In this document: piece by piece, positions 33,601 through 39,439 of the stretch | Layout: every line of letters starts with the position of its first letter | Numbering within the stretch: position 1 is the first letter of the stretch | Assembly (NCBI GenBank): GCA_032622095.1 | Contig: CP136063.1 | Location: forward strand, 280,979,426-281,043,425 | Reading direction: 5' to 3' | From: Siphonodentalium dalli | Lineage: Eukaryota; Mollusca; Scaphopoda; Gadilida; Siphonodentaliidae | DNA: 64,000 bases | Notes under the pieces: generated by a model | Seen by the model: only the letters and a program-made list of their open reading frames with translations | Told to the model about the DNA's origin: nothing | Database searches by the model: none | Program-made: the position numbers and the translations under genes

Positions 33601-34551
33601 CCACCTAAAATTAAAATAATAGATTTCAAACATCGATATCTGATCACTCCTAGCTTTGATGGGTGGGTTCCTCGACTCGAATCAAATATTGTTTACCCCC
33701 GATGCCAAGGAAATAGTAATTTGCGAGCGTTAATTCGGATTGAGTACCTTTAATGCTGACTGTAATATGTTATGTTTCGTCTCTCACTGACAACTAAAGA
33801 AACCACTATGGAATTTTGCATGGATTCCATACCATCTGATTTTTCAAATGAAATAGGAGAATATTCTGTATTCTGTTCTTATTACCCTGTGCCAATGCAT
33901 TCTCTTATATATGCGAGTCGACCATAGGTCGCCTCGCATATATAAGAGAATGCATTGGCCCAACAATTTTTTATCATTTTTTTTATTTAAAATATATGTT
34001 ACTTACAATTTTTAGGACATAAAATAAAAAACATCCATTACCCTGCAGGGAGCCCCACACATATATAGAAGCATAAAGAAGAGTGTCGTCTGCTCATGTT
34101 TGTCTGGGGCTCTGTATGGGTGAAATTATAAAATTGTTAAAGAATACAAGATTTTTTTTTTTTTAAATTGTAAAAAAATGTTAGGCCAATGCATTCTCTT
34201 ATTTATGCGAGGCGACCTATGGTCGACTTGCATATATAAGAGAATGCATTGGCACATGCAGGGTCAAAAACAAAGCCCAAGCAGTACAGTAAGTTTAGTG
34301 GCATAGAGAGTAATTCTGAGATGCAAGCTTTCCTTTTGTAATGTTGGACTTGTCAACAATGTTTTCGATAATAAATTATTGACTGTATAACAATTATTTT
34401 ATTGCAGATAAACGTCTGGGAGAAGAGAAAACATCACGATAAGAGATGTAGGGGAGAGATGGTGATCAATATTTCTAAGCTCAACTTATCGGGTCATCTC
34501 ATCGAATGGTACAAACTGTTCGTTATAGACGCCGTTAAACCGTCAACTTGA
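6393..34551 (+). CDS. RIM/Piccolo/Fife-type tandem C2 protein, 3' part of gene (6 exons)
   Basis: Joining 6393-6565, 7909-8366, 19011-19070, 24658-24780, 28660-28799 and 34408-34551 gives one open frame of 366 codons including TGA. Residues ~11-132 form a C2A domain (GRIQLQVCYDD; LEFTVWD; FIGEVLFDL; EPRWYTLEDHD), 133-230 a Ser/Pro-rich linker, ~235-357 a C2B domain (GDIKLGLLLSKG; DTYVKAYM; QKKKTPVV; EWYKLF), then a seven- to ten-residue tail. In the family such proteins scaffold the presynaptic active zone and control vesicle priming. The loop-1 aspartates that bind calcium in other C2 domains are absent from C2A and C2B, as in RIMs, so calcium-independent binding is likely. Ending just after C2B also fits RIM. 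Piccolo and Fife are alternatives. The zinc finger and PDZ regions would be upstream of the window. Confidence 0.8.
6566..7908 (+). other. Intron between the C2A exons
   Basis: Holds an imperfect hairpin (about 6871-7010; arms GATATTA.CTGGTTGGTTTGATA and complement around a CATAGC loop) and a telomere-like CCCTAACC-rich tract (7520-7670). Otherwise nothing recognised. Confidence 0.6.
7520..7670. repeat. Degenerate telomere-like CCCTAA tract
   Basis: Many imperfect AACCCTAACC/AACCCAGCCCTA units. Looks like a decayed interstitial telomeric-type or simple repeat; too irregular to call a telomere. Confidence 0.5.
7909..8366 (+). CDS. RIM-like gene exon: C2A second half and Ser-rich linker
   Basis: Acceptor TTTTTGTTCCAG ends at 7908; donor GCGCAG|GTAATT follows 8366. 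Phase 2 start, phase 1 end. It completes C2A with NYRSLEFTVWDTTRSGMDAF, IGEVLFDL and LDNEPRWYTLEDHDE, which line up with RIM and Piccolo C2A domains. After about residue 133 comes a basic and Ser/Thr/Pro-rich linker (KSSVTSSKSMSSVTPSK; RPSSSQKRESWSPIPG), low complexity as in the family. Codon use and length support a real exon. Confidence 0.85.
8431..8900 (+). mobile_element. Family A double-PAL element, complete, in the intron
   Basis: Inverted ends ATATGTGACCCGCCATATC / complement of the same, then AAATCCAGTCGGAAGTC and TTTTACCCTGTG, enclose PALs 8485-8553 and 8773-8841. The spacer holds the family A internal segment in inverse orientation to copy 1. It starts 64 bp after the exon ending at 8366. 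Non-autonomous. Confidence 0.9.
9372..12711 (-). mobile_element. CR1/Jockey-like LINE remnant, split by a TIR repeat
   Basis: Read on the minus strand. 12298-12711 encodes the start of a reverse transcriptase (GALPSDWLKANISPVF; KGHSRDTQL; TDFAKTFDTVPHDKLL), and 9372-10580 the rest (SGVPHGTELGP; LFADD catalytic motif; LEYASSLWDPH). The two parts are separated by the insertion 10581 to about 12290. Several frameshifts and stops make it inactive. The 5' end stops at the TTAA of the family B element at 12712; the 3' end lies near 9370 in an AT-rich tail. Clade assignment is approximate. Confidence 0.8.
10581..12290 (+). mobile_element. Family S TIR repeat with internal ~165-bp tandem units
   Basis: Ends AGCTCAACTTA (10581) and TAAGTTGAGCT (to 12276) are inverted. 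Internal units recur about every 160-180 bp: GGCGCGGGCTACAGGTCGTA, GAAATTTGTCATG, GACATGTAGATGGGAACGAG, ACATGGCCGC and CAGCCATCTTGGATT. A flank GTGTCATTGACACTTTCA is shared with the copy ending near 57020, so the true right end may be near 12297. No ORF. Repeats of this style are widespread in marine invertebrates (established, from memory). Confidence 0.8.
12712..13575 (-). mobile_element. Family B (TTAA) double-PAL element with nested insertion
   Basis: Left TTAACCCTTTACCCAACA with a CGGCCAAA...GCTTCAACAGCCT long side; right CCGTTCTGTTGGGTAAAGGGTTA, target copy mutated to TTAC. PALs at 13316-13384 and 13478-13546. The TTAA target and CCCTTT ends suggest a piggyBac-type non-autonomous element. 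The long side is broken by the insertion 12783-13221. Confidence 0.9.
12771..13233. mobile_element. 439-bp unclassified insertion with 12-bp target duplication
   Basis: ATATCTTCGGTC is duplicated exactly at 12771-12782 and 13222-13233. Intact family B copies (for example 61870-61885) have this site once. The insert (12783-13221) is more GC-rich than its surroundings, contains a GGGCGC-TTC-GCGCCC hairpin near 13188-13203 and shows no terminal inverted repeat, poly-A or convincing tRNA head. A SINE-like retroelement is possible. Confidence 0.85.
14804..15201. mobile_element. TIR element rich in TTTCG/CGAAA blocks
   Basis: ATGGAACTCGTCAAACGAG at the left matches the complement of CTCGTTTGGCGAGTTCCAT at the right. 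Inside are several shorter inverted blocks (GAAATCTCGTTT, CTTTCGGCGGTTT, CCGCGG). No ORF of note. Higher CpG content than its surroundings. Confidence 0.75.
15277..15885. repeat. 43-bp minisatellite, 14 units
   Basis: Unit AACTGGTTCAGATCATGCAT...GCGTTCATACGATAACTTCT repeated with exact 43-bp spacing. Variants (ATGCATGCAG, ATGCATTCAG, ATACATGCAG; TTCAG or TTTAA) occur in runs, which suggests local unit spreading. Confidence 0.95.
15995..17795. repeat. Composite minisatellite with 41-, 38- and 31-bp units
   Basis: All units share GTGAGTATATTATAGTTAG.AGATGAGATAT. Early units (to ~16390) carry GAGTGAATGT (41 bp), later ones either TTCTAT (38 bp) or nothing (31 bp), intermixed. About 50 units. 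It ends in GAGACACAGACCTCGTG, whose inverse lies beyond the neighbouring family B element. Confidence 0.95.
17842..18242 (+). mobile_element. Family B (TTAA) double-PAL element
   Basis: TTAACCCTTTAACCAACAG to GGTTTGTTGGGTAAAGGGTTAA, with both TTAA targets intact. PALs at 17872-17940 and 18021-18089, spacer TTAATACATTAAAAATT. The long side (CATAACTGTAACTATCACAA...) follows the second PAL. It sits inside a larger imperfect inverted repeat (17775-17841 / 18243-18350). Confidence 0.9.
18535..18830. repeat. 50-bp minisatellite, 6 units
   Basis: Unit GCCTCACACACATATACAGA...CATCTACCGCTGATTGTCGC at 50-bp steps (18541, 18591, 18641 and on). Confidence 0.9.
19011..19070 (+). CDS. RIM-like gene exon: linker before C2B
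   Basis: Donor TGTG|GTAAGT after 19070 is strong. Acceptor TGTCCACCAG before 19011 gives a phase-1 start that fits the exon ending at 8366; an alternative acceptor TTCTTCTTCAG before 18973 is a better polypyrimidine site but gives phase 2 and would need one more exon. The encoded linker is DGDDITSCLGPGQIAPRPVC. It ends in phase 1, matching the exon at 24658. Confidence 0.55.
19851..20483. mobile_element. Long-TIR foldback element (~120-bp arms)
   Basis: CATGACAATTTAAAATCTG at 19851 is mirrored at 20465-20483. The arms share TTAATTCTTAGTTGAAAAAG and ATACAGATCGAGTTCGAATA with few mismatches. The loop (about 19970-20360) contains a small palindrome CCATACCATAGTATGG. No coding capacity seen. Confidence 0.8.
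21564..21603. repeat. (TTA)n microsatellite
   Basis: About 12 uninterrupted TTA units following a T run. Confidence 0.95.
21706..22853. mobile_element. ~1.15-kb TIR element nested in the 2-kb element
   Basis: TTAGACTGGCTCTCG (21703-21717) is mirrored by CGAGAGCCAGTCTAA (22839-22853). CGCGC motifs lie just inside and outside the ends. It in turn contains the palindromic MITE at 21917-22009. No ORF recognised. Confidence 0.6.
21906..22020. mobile_element. ~93-bp perfect-hairpin MITE with 11-bp direct repeats
   Basis: GTGAACCGGCC is duplicated at 21906-21916 and 22010-22020. Between them is an almost perfect hairpin (AATTACTAAAATACCAATAT then AGACTATACCA and complement). Confidence 0.9.
23223..23690 (+). 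mobile_element. Family A double-PAL element, complete
   Basis: CATATGTGACCCGCCATATC and AAATCCAGTCGTAAGTCGGG on the left, inverse on the right ending GGCGGGTCATATATG. PALs 23279-23347 and 23566-23634. Same internal segment order as copy 1. Confidence 0.9.
23919..24270 (+). mobile_element. TIR element T (AGGTACTCAATCCGA family), degraded copy
   Basis: Shares TGAATTAACGCTCCCAAATT, TCGAGGAACCCACCCATCAA and AATCGATTCTGATAACTGAA with copies at 33304-33753 (inverted) and 57527-57962. The ends are mutated (ATAAAGATGCATAATC; GATTGTGTATCTTTAA). Confidence 0.7.
24658..24780 (+). CDS. RIM-like gene exon: C2B, first strands
   Basis: Acceptor GATATTTTTCAG ends at 24657; donor AACCAG|GTAACA follows 24780. 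Phase 1 start and end. Encodes KLVCGDIKLGLLLSKGCLEI then DVMCAVLCYPWRNISRVHEP, the start of C2B up to the residue before DTYVKAY in the next exon. The 3' half of the exon plus its donor is repeated twice more immediately downstream in the intron (24820-24960). Confidence 0.8.
24745..24960 (+). repeat. Tandem triplication of an exon 3' half plus splice donor
   Basis: The block TTGTGTTACCCATGGAGAAA...GCACGAACCAG|GTAACACATA recurs three times with spacings of about 85 and 70 bp, separated by ATATTAACCCTTCAGTGC. Only the first copy is joined to an open C2B frame; reading on through the first donor meets TAA before the second copy. The third copy is the most diverged. Confidence 0.9.
24965..26400. 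other. Intron sequence, nothing recognised
   Basis: AT-rich, without a clear repeat or coding signal. A short frame at 25141-25410 has no recognisable domain. Confidence 0.4.
26437..27487. repeat. 43-bp satellite array, about 24 units
   Basis: Unit GCACCGATTCTTTATATGAT...ACGTTATCGACGTGACTGA at 43-bp steps with very few substitutions, so it is young or actively homogenised. It is preceded by an inverted piece AGAATCGGTGTTCA (26413-26426). No spacers of differing sequence, so it is not CRISPR. Confidence 0.97.
27751..28139 (+). mobile_element. Family B (TTAA) double-PAL element
   Basis: TTAACCCTTTACCCAACAGA to GTTTGTTGGGTAAAGAGTTAA with TTAA on both sides. PALs 27781-27849 and 27918-27986. 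Confidence 0.9.
28300..28450. repeat. Imperfect ~21-bp tandem repeat
   Basis: Four units of TATAAAGAAACATATGCAATG follow A-rich CACAAAA-type simple sequence. The frames open across it (CFFIHCICF on the minus strand) are repeat artefacts. Confidence 0.75.
28660..28799 (+). CDS. RIM-like gene exon: C2B middle
   Basis: Acceptor GATTCGTTGTAG ends at 28659; donor CTCAGG|GTAATAAG follows 28799. Phase 1 start, phase 0 end. With the preceding g it encodes DTYVKAYMVEESSV, then IQKKKTPVVKGSSHPVYKY, then RIKFSALKTGGLLR. The YVK, the KKKT polybasic strand, the HP.Y and F positions are the conserved C2 pattern. The polybasic strand binds acidic lipids or partners in related C2B domains. A foldback element begins about 11 bp after the donor. 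Confidence 0.85.
28811..29038. mobile_element. Family R foldback element, copy 1
   Basis: Right end GAGTTAGTGACAGGGCG and GGATCCAATATGGCCGCGAG; left end a diverged GTTACTGGGTCGCGGCCGTA. The arms share CCGTTTCGTGGTTTTAGTGC and complement, with a central loop near AATTATTCATGA. Two more copies at 36406-36625 and 36776-36977. Confidence 0.8.
29090..30953. mobile_element. ~1.9-kb TIR element, CCCAGAGTCGTAATTTCGC ends
   Basis: CCCAGAGTCGTAATTTCGCT then AAAATCCGGATT on the left is mirrored by GATTTTAGCGAAATAACGCC then TCTGGGG on the right; GATTCTGAATC-like blocks lie inside each end. It contains a G16 run near 30129, a short frame (29390-29499) and no recognisable transposase. Confidence 0.7.
30955..31905. 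other. Unassigned sequence
   Basis: No gene or repeat recognised between the TIR element and the LINE fragment. Confidence 0.35.
31906..33303 (-). mobile_element. 5'-truncated LINE (reverse transcriptase C-terminal half)
   Basis: On the minus strand the RT catalytic motif C is LYADDTVIFADN, followed by WGLQVNTEKTKVMIF and FRYLGIDF, then a thumb-like region and a C-terminal CCHC-type motif CLACKHEHGDEFHFIMNC. Three overlapping frames (about 33204-32983, 33130-32687, 32735-31906) show frameshifts. It stops at the TTAA of the T element at 33304. No poly-A tail seen. Confidence 0.85.
33304..33753 (-). mobile_element. TIR element T with TTAA on both sides
   Basis: TTAA-AGGTACTCAATCCGA at the left and TCGGATTGAGTACCT-TTAA at the right. 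Interior shares blocks with 23919-24270 and 57527-57962. TTAA targets point to a piggyBac-like non-autonomous element. Confidence 0.8.
33884..34266 (+). mobile_element. Family A double-PAL element (ends clipped)
   Basis: PALs 33891-33959 and 34185-34253 around the inverted family A internal segment. TACCCTGTG on the left, CACATGCAGGGTCAAA on the right; the outer TGACCCGCC ends are gone. It lies about 140 bp upstream of the terminal exon. Confidence 0.85.
34408..34551 (+). CDS. RIM-like gene terminal exon: C2B end and stop
   Basis: Acceptor TTTTATTGCAG ends at 34407; phase 0 start, TGA at 34549-34551. Encodes INVWEKRKHHDKRCRGEM, VINISKLNLSGHLIEWYKLF and the tail VIDAVKPST. The order V.VW, then RGEM.I.I..L, then WYKLF is the closing pattern of RIM/Piccolo C2B domains. 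In the usual W-D-x-D loop, acidic residues are replaced (WEKRKHHDK), so calcium binding is unlikely. No poly-A signal is obvious before the repeats; an AATAAA at 35442 is possible. Confidence 0.85.
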   Translation: MNVWEKRKHHDKRCRGEMVINISKLNLSGHLIEWYKLFVIDAVKPST

Positions 34552-34621
34552 TCAAACTCCACTTCAAATCTTGTAAAGTACCAGTGAAGCTGAGGACACC
34601 ACAAGCCACCAAGCCTGGACA

Positions 34622-34722
34622 GTCTGACATTTCAGAATGGGGTCCCCCAGAGTGTAAATTTAGTGACGCTATCCTGCACGGTGGGCTAGCGTCACCAAAT
34701 TCATCCTCTTGGGACCCCATTC
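34622..34722. mobile_element. Family Q hairpin, 70 bp after the stop codon
   Basis: TTCAGAATGGGGTCCCCCAG...AATTTAGTGACGC and complement around a TGCACGGTGGGC centre. Diverged from other Q copies. It would lie in the 3' UTR if the transcript extends this far. Confidence 0.75.
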
Positions 34723-34857
34723 GATATCTAATATACTATTATTAATGTGAAGAATATTAGAATGGATACTATTTGTTTATATAATTCTGTTAACTATGTA
34801 TAAATCACATTTCAAGTATTATCTCATGTTCATGTTTTCATTCAAGTCTGGATTTTG

Positions 34858-34912
34858 TGTGTCTGACATTTGCAGAATGAGATCCACAGAGTGTGAATTT
34901 AGCAGGCAATTC
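34858..34912. mobile_element. Family Q left-arm fragment
   Basis: GTCTGACATTTGCAGAATGA and CAGAGTGTGAATTTAG only; stops where the family B end starts. Confidence 0.6.
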
Positions 34913-34913
34913 T

Positions 34914-35296
34914 TTAACCCTTTACCCAACAAAACGTCAAAAAACGCCCAAATAAAGCCTCAACAGCCTAAAATACCCTGTGCCAATACATTCTCTTATA
35001 TATGCGAGTCGACCATAGGTCGCCTCGCATATATAAGAGAATGCATTGGCCTGACAATTTTTTATCATTTTAAAAAAATAAATGTTTCTTACAATTTTTA
35101 GGCCATAAAATAAAAAACATCCATTACCCTGAAGGGAGCCCCCACACATATATAGAAGCATATAGAAGAGTGTCGTCTGCTCATGTTTGTCTGGGGCTCT
35201 GTATGGGTGAAATTATAAAATTGTTAAAGAATACAAGAAAAAATTATTAAAATTGTAAAAAATTGTTAGGCCCATGCATTCTCTTATATATGCGAG
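34914..35296 (+). mobile_element. Chimeric element: family B left end joined to a family A interior
   Basis: Starts TTAACCCTTTACCCAACA and AACAGCCTAAAAT (family B long side) but after PAL 34982-35050 continues with the family A internal segment (AGGCCATAAAATAAAAAAC, GGGGCTCTGTATGGGTG). The second PAL is cut at its centre (35269-35296), where a family Q hairpin begins. Confidence 0.8.
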
Positions 35297-35400
35297 TGAG
35301 GTCCGCAGAGGGTGAATTTGGTGATGCTAGCCGGCTGTGCGGGGTAGCGTCACTAAATTCACCCTCTGGGGACCTCATTCTGTACATGTCAGACACACTA
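35296..35400. mobile_element. Family Q hairpin fused to a broken PAL
   Basis: TGAGGTCCGCAGAGGGTGAA...GCTAGCC and complement, then GTCAGACACACTAT. Its left outer arm is missing at the PAL junction. Confidence 0.75.
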
Positions 35401-35540
35401 TATATATCCTGGCTTGTTTTCATTCAGTAATGCGTGCCTTTAATAAAGAGATATAGATATAAACTTGCGTGGGAGTTTGTCTGAGGTATTCTTAGTATTC
35501 CCATGAATTAATATGCCTGCAACTAGCGTGTCTGCACGTG

Positions 35541-35955
35541 TCATTTGCAGAATGAGGTCCCCCCCCCAGAGGGTGAATTTAGTGACGCTATCCCGCATAG
35601 CGGGCTAGCATCACTAAATTCATCCTCTGGGGACCTCATTCTGCTTAGGCCCTCAACTGATATGGCAGACCTAGGATCAGATTGAAGTTCCCCATTTGAA
35701 GTTGGTGATGTTCACCCATTGGGCACCTAGATTATGTATTTTATCTTCTGCAAATTGGGGGATATAGAAACTTCCCAGAAGGGAAATGTAACTAAAAACA
35801 ATCTTAATTTGATACTATAGATACTTCCCAGAAGATGAAGCCTAAGCAGAATGAGGTCCATAGAGGGTGAATTTAGTGATGCTAGCCCGCTATGCGGGAT
35901 AGCGTCACTAAATTCACCCTCTGGGGACCTCATTCTACAAATGACAGACACTATT
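35541..35955. mobile_element. Family Q double-hairpin element
   Basis: Two hairpins (35541-35646 and 35848-35950) lie in inverted orientation: TGTCATTTGCAGAATGAGGT at the outside, CATTCTGCTTAGGC/GCCTAAGCAGAATG at the inside. The ~200-bp spacer contains a repeated CTTCCCAGAAG. The layout parallels the PAL elements with unrelated sequence. Confidence 0.8.
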
Positions 35956-36149
35956 TGCAGGCTTGAATATCATGCTGGGTCATATTTAGTGGCGCCATAT
36001 TGACGTAATTATGTCACAAATTTCAAAATACTGGAGCAAATTCTGAACGCCATTTGTTCCCATCGCTAAACTTATACTAGCTAAAGAATATTCTCCTGGA
36101 AAATGTCATCCAGCGATTACATCCAGTACCACAAGTAGTAGGGACTACA

Positions 36150-36405
36150 CTGGCATTCCTGGCGAAAAATAAAAATCTGGGTCGTATATTCTTCATCTAA
36201 GTTTAATAAGGCAGAAGTTTGATCCTACCTGTGAACTCTGCAAGCAGCATCCAGAGACATCAGAACATTTCTTACTACAATATGAATACAATGAAATGAA
36301 GTGATGTCCCATATCATACAACTGACTCAGGATGCCAGCAAGTTTCATTCTGAGATTTTACAGCACAGCCTGCTCCAGACAGTGGTTGATGCGAATGCAG
36401 CCATA
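36150..36405 (+). mobile_element. LINE 3' fragment (Cys motif)
   Basis: One frame reads LIRQKFDPTCELCKQHPETS then EHFLLQYEYN, the CxxC...H..LLxC motif of LINE C-termini with the last Cys changed to Tyr. It is cut by the R element at 36406. Confidence 0.5.
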
Positions 36406-36625
36406 CGCCCTGTCACTAACTGGCGGCCATAGTGAATCCACCAGGTCCGGTTCCGTGGTTTTAATGCTACAGGTCCTCAAGGTTTTGGAGTAGCATTCCA
36501 TATATGGCAGTCATGAATAACTTAAAAGCTCCATATATGGAAATGCCACTCCAAAACTTTGACCAGTAGAACTATAAAACTACGGTACCGGGGCTGGAAG
36601 AATATCTGAAACCACGAAATTGGTA
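36406..36625. mobile_element. Family R foldback, copy 2 (right end lost)
   Basis: CGCCCTGTCACTAACTGGCG then CCGGTTCCGTGGTTTTAATG; arms meet near GTCATGAATAACTT. The right terminus decays after CTACGGTACCGG. Confidence 0.75.
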
Positions 36626-36775
36626 TACTTCAATTCTATTTACGTAGATTATGCTACAAATTACATAATAAGCGATACAACGGTCTCAAATTGAAAACAA
36701 AGTCTTCTGGTGACACCCACAGATGAGTCTTATCATTGATATTTAACAGACTTTTATACTGTATATATTTGCATA

Positions 36776-36977
36776 TGCCCTGTCACTAACTCGAGGCCAT
36801 ATTGGATCCACCAGTTCCGGTTCCGTGGTTTTACGTAGCTTTCCATAATTCATGACTTACATAATATTGAAATGCTACTCCAAAACTTTGACCTATAGCA
36901 CTAAAACCACGGAACCGGTGCTGGATGAATCTATGAAACCACGGATCCAATATGGCCGCGAGTTAGTGACAGGGCGT
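36776..36977. mobile_element. Family R foldback, copy 3
   Basis: GCCCTGTCACTAACTCGAGG and CCATATTGGATCCACC at the left, mirrored by GGATCCAATATGGCCGCGAG and TTAGTGACAGGGC at the right. Best-preserved ends of the family. Confidence 0.85.
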
Positions 36978-37237
36978 ACTGAATAATACCGAAAGGGTGT
37001 GCCTTTGAAGGCAGCTATCAATTCAAAAAAACAGGTAAACTAGAGTAAACGACAGTCAATACTAGTATATTGTATATTCCAATCGACTGACTACCCTCGA
37101 AAACACCCAAATATTCACTGTTGCACACAACTAAAACTTGCATACCATGTATCACATACTGGGGTGGTCTGCGGTGCCACATGCATTGTATTCGAGATCC
37201 TGTCGCTGGTGCAGCTGAGTTGATTCGCCGAGTTCTA

Positions 37238-37665
37238 GTCCCCTTCTTCAGACTATTAACGACATCATCGCTGCCGAATCATCACTCATGTTATTAGAAC
37301 AGATCATGATGTCCAAAACAAGAATGCTGCAGATGATACTTGACTGCTCCAAGCTGAACATACCATATCAACTGGCATGCCGTATCGAGGTCGCTTCCAG
37401 AGGTTTCTGCTATAAACTGCATCAAGACAGACTCTACATAGTGACTACATCCACTAAGAAGAAGCAGACTTTCCTAAACTCAAATTAGGAATGAAACCCA
37501 GCCACATCCGATGTTTTGTATATATTCACCGTATTATGAATTTCTTCAACTAAGTATGCAGGGTGTATATAAGCGGAGCTGACTATTCCCACAGTCAGGT
37601 TCAACTTACGCCAACGGCGGTTCTCCTACCATAGGAGGTACCTACCAGATAGGTAAAGGTAAAGG
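37238..37665 (+). mobile_element. 5'-truncated copy of the 44-kb LINE (3' end only)
   Basis: From 37241 it matches the 3' end of the LINE at 44.1-47.6 kb (MMSKTRMLQMILDCSKLN; ACRIEVASRGFCYKL), ending its frame at 37486, followed by the same 3' UTR (GTGTATATAAGCGGAGCT) and tail GGTAAAGGTAAAGG. It lacks the family B insertion present in the longer copy. Confidence 0.85.
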
Positions 37666-37895
37666 TGCGCCTCTGGTGCCCGATGCGACTGCCCCGGATA
37701 GTTAATGCTGGTGTGACCCCGCACACCTCCTCTGGTGGAGAATGTATTGATATATCTCATAATATCATTATAAATATGATTTATATTGAGAATAAACGTT
37801 TGAACTTTGGCGAGTCAGGCAGGAATCTTTGCTGGTTTGTTACTTTAAATAACTCAGTGATGAATTTAATATTTATCCCAATCAACATGCAGCAA

Positions 37896-38005
37896 GAGAT
37901 AAGATAAGAAGTGGAGTGGGTGAGATAAGAAGTGGAGTGGGTGAGATAAGAAGTGGAGTGTGTGAGATTTGATAAGAGATAAGATAAGAAGTGGAGTGGG
38001 TTAGA
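37896..38005. repeat. 21-bp tandem repeat
   Basis: GATAAGAAGTGGAGTGGGTGA repeated about four times, with an interrupted last part. Confidence 0.9.
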
Positions 38006-38194
38006 TTTGGGGAATTAAGGATAACCAATGAAATGGAAGGACAGAAGTTAGATTCAAGAAATTAGGAAGAGAGGATGATGATGGGGGGGTGGTTGACACA
38101 CGGCTGTTGAGTTATATGGAAATTGTGTTTTACTATGTGTACAGACAGATACTACAAGAGTTCGCTGTGCAGTCTCAGACTTCCAAATTATTGC

Positions 38195-38485
38195 AGAAAC
38201 ATGTAACATGCGTTTGTAAATTCGTTTTGTACTAATTATGTATCTTCTTGTGGCCTCGCAAATACTATGATTTTCCCTAATGGAATTTTTGGGTGAGCAG
38301 TCGAGTAGGGTTCTTACTGATAGTATTATGTTTGGCAGAGAGGATAGCAATTCCAATCTTGGGGACTGGTATAAATGACATTCTAACAGGTAATGGTGTA
38401 CTGAAGGTCCAAATTGGACGCCAGGACACAATGCAACTAGAATTCCAATTATACCTGCCACCTGTCGAATAGTGACATCATTCAA
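38195..38485 (-). mobile_element. LINE 3' fragment
   Basis: On the minus strand VHHYLLECHLYQSPRLELL, then LRTLLDCS-type and ICEATRRYIISTKRI sequence. The HYLLEC part resembles the closing half of LINE C-terminal zinc motifs. No RT core remains. Confidence 0.45.
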
Positions 38486-38499
38486 AATTGTATGACAAA

Positions 38500-39090
38500 C
38501 ATATCGGAATTTTTCAGTAGTGTCCTTACTGTGTGGCAGTGTACATTGCCAATATCAGTGTAGCTGCAGTGGTTGAGGAGTGTACACTGTATGTACACTT
38601 CCACGCATGATGATATTGAATAAAAAACTGACAACACTGTGGGGGCACTGCCTGGACTTTAGAAATTTATGAGTATATTGCAGATACACTGCTGAATCTT
38701 ATTAAATCGAAGATTGATTTAGGCACACTGAATGACCACTGTCTGGTGATTCTAAATTAGCCATCTGTGCAAGGTTTTAATTTTAATGGAAATTAGATAC
38801 AGCAACGTGTGTGCTAACCTCTCTGTGTAGGTCCAATTTGAATTCTAACAGTCCTTTTTTTCTTAGTTCGTGGATAAGGTGCATATGTACAGTTGTTTTT
38901 CTATGATTCTGATCTGGGAACCACTGAGTTTATGGCTATGTAAAATACTTCTGGAGTACAAATAATGTCCAACAGAGAACACATTTATATGTGAAAACGG
39001 ATAATTTCTCAGTTGCTTTATTTGTTCGATGGAGTTACAATTTGATTGCACATAACCGATGCACCACTGCCTGACCATTGTAGGGACACT
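38500..39090. other. Unassigned sequence
   Basis: No gene or repeat family recognised. GTGTACACTG/CAGTGTACA-like short inverted words are present. Confidence 0.35.
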
Positions 39091-39095
39091 GCTGA

Positions 39096-39260
39096 TATAG
39101 TGACCCGCCATATAAAATCCAGTCGTAAGTCGGGATTTTTTTACCCTATGCCAATGCATTATCTTATATATGCGAGTCGACCATAGGTCGCCTCGCATAT
39201 ATAAGAGAATGCATTGGCCTAACAATTTTTTACAATTTTAATATTTTTTTCTTGTATTGA
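39096..39260 (+). mobile_element. Family A half-element with intact left terminus
   Basis: TAGTGACCCGCCATATAAAA and CCAGTCGTAAGTCGGG lead to PAL 39150-39218; the copy stops in the AT-rich spacer, before a short GAATTTACCTT duplication. Confidence 0.8.
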
Positions 39261-39439
39261 ATTTACCTTGAATTTACCTTGAATCTTCGGCCGAAGAAAG
39301 CGGTATGCTTGTATGGCCTCTTCGTTAATTCCTCAACGTCTCGTATATGTAAACTTTTTATCAATGGTGTTTGCAGCATTATTAAAATCACAGTATTTAC
39401 AGCCATTAAAAACATTGTATATTAGTTAAATTTCAAATG

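Noticed and set aside
38054-38200. Low-complexity end of a minus-strand frame (QPPPHHHPLF)
   Set aside because: Only the upstream part resembles a LINE C-terminus; this part is simple sequence.
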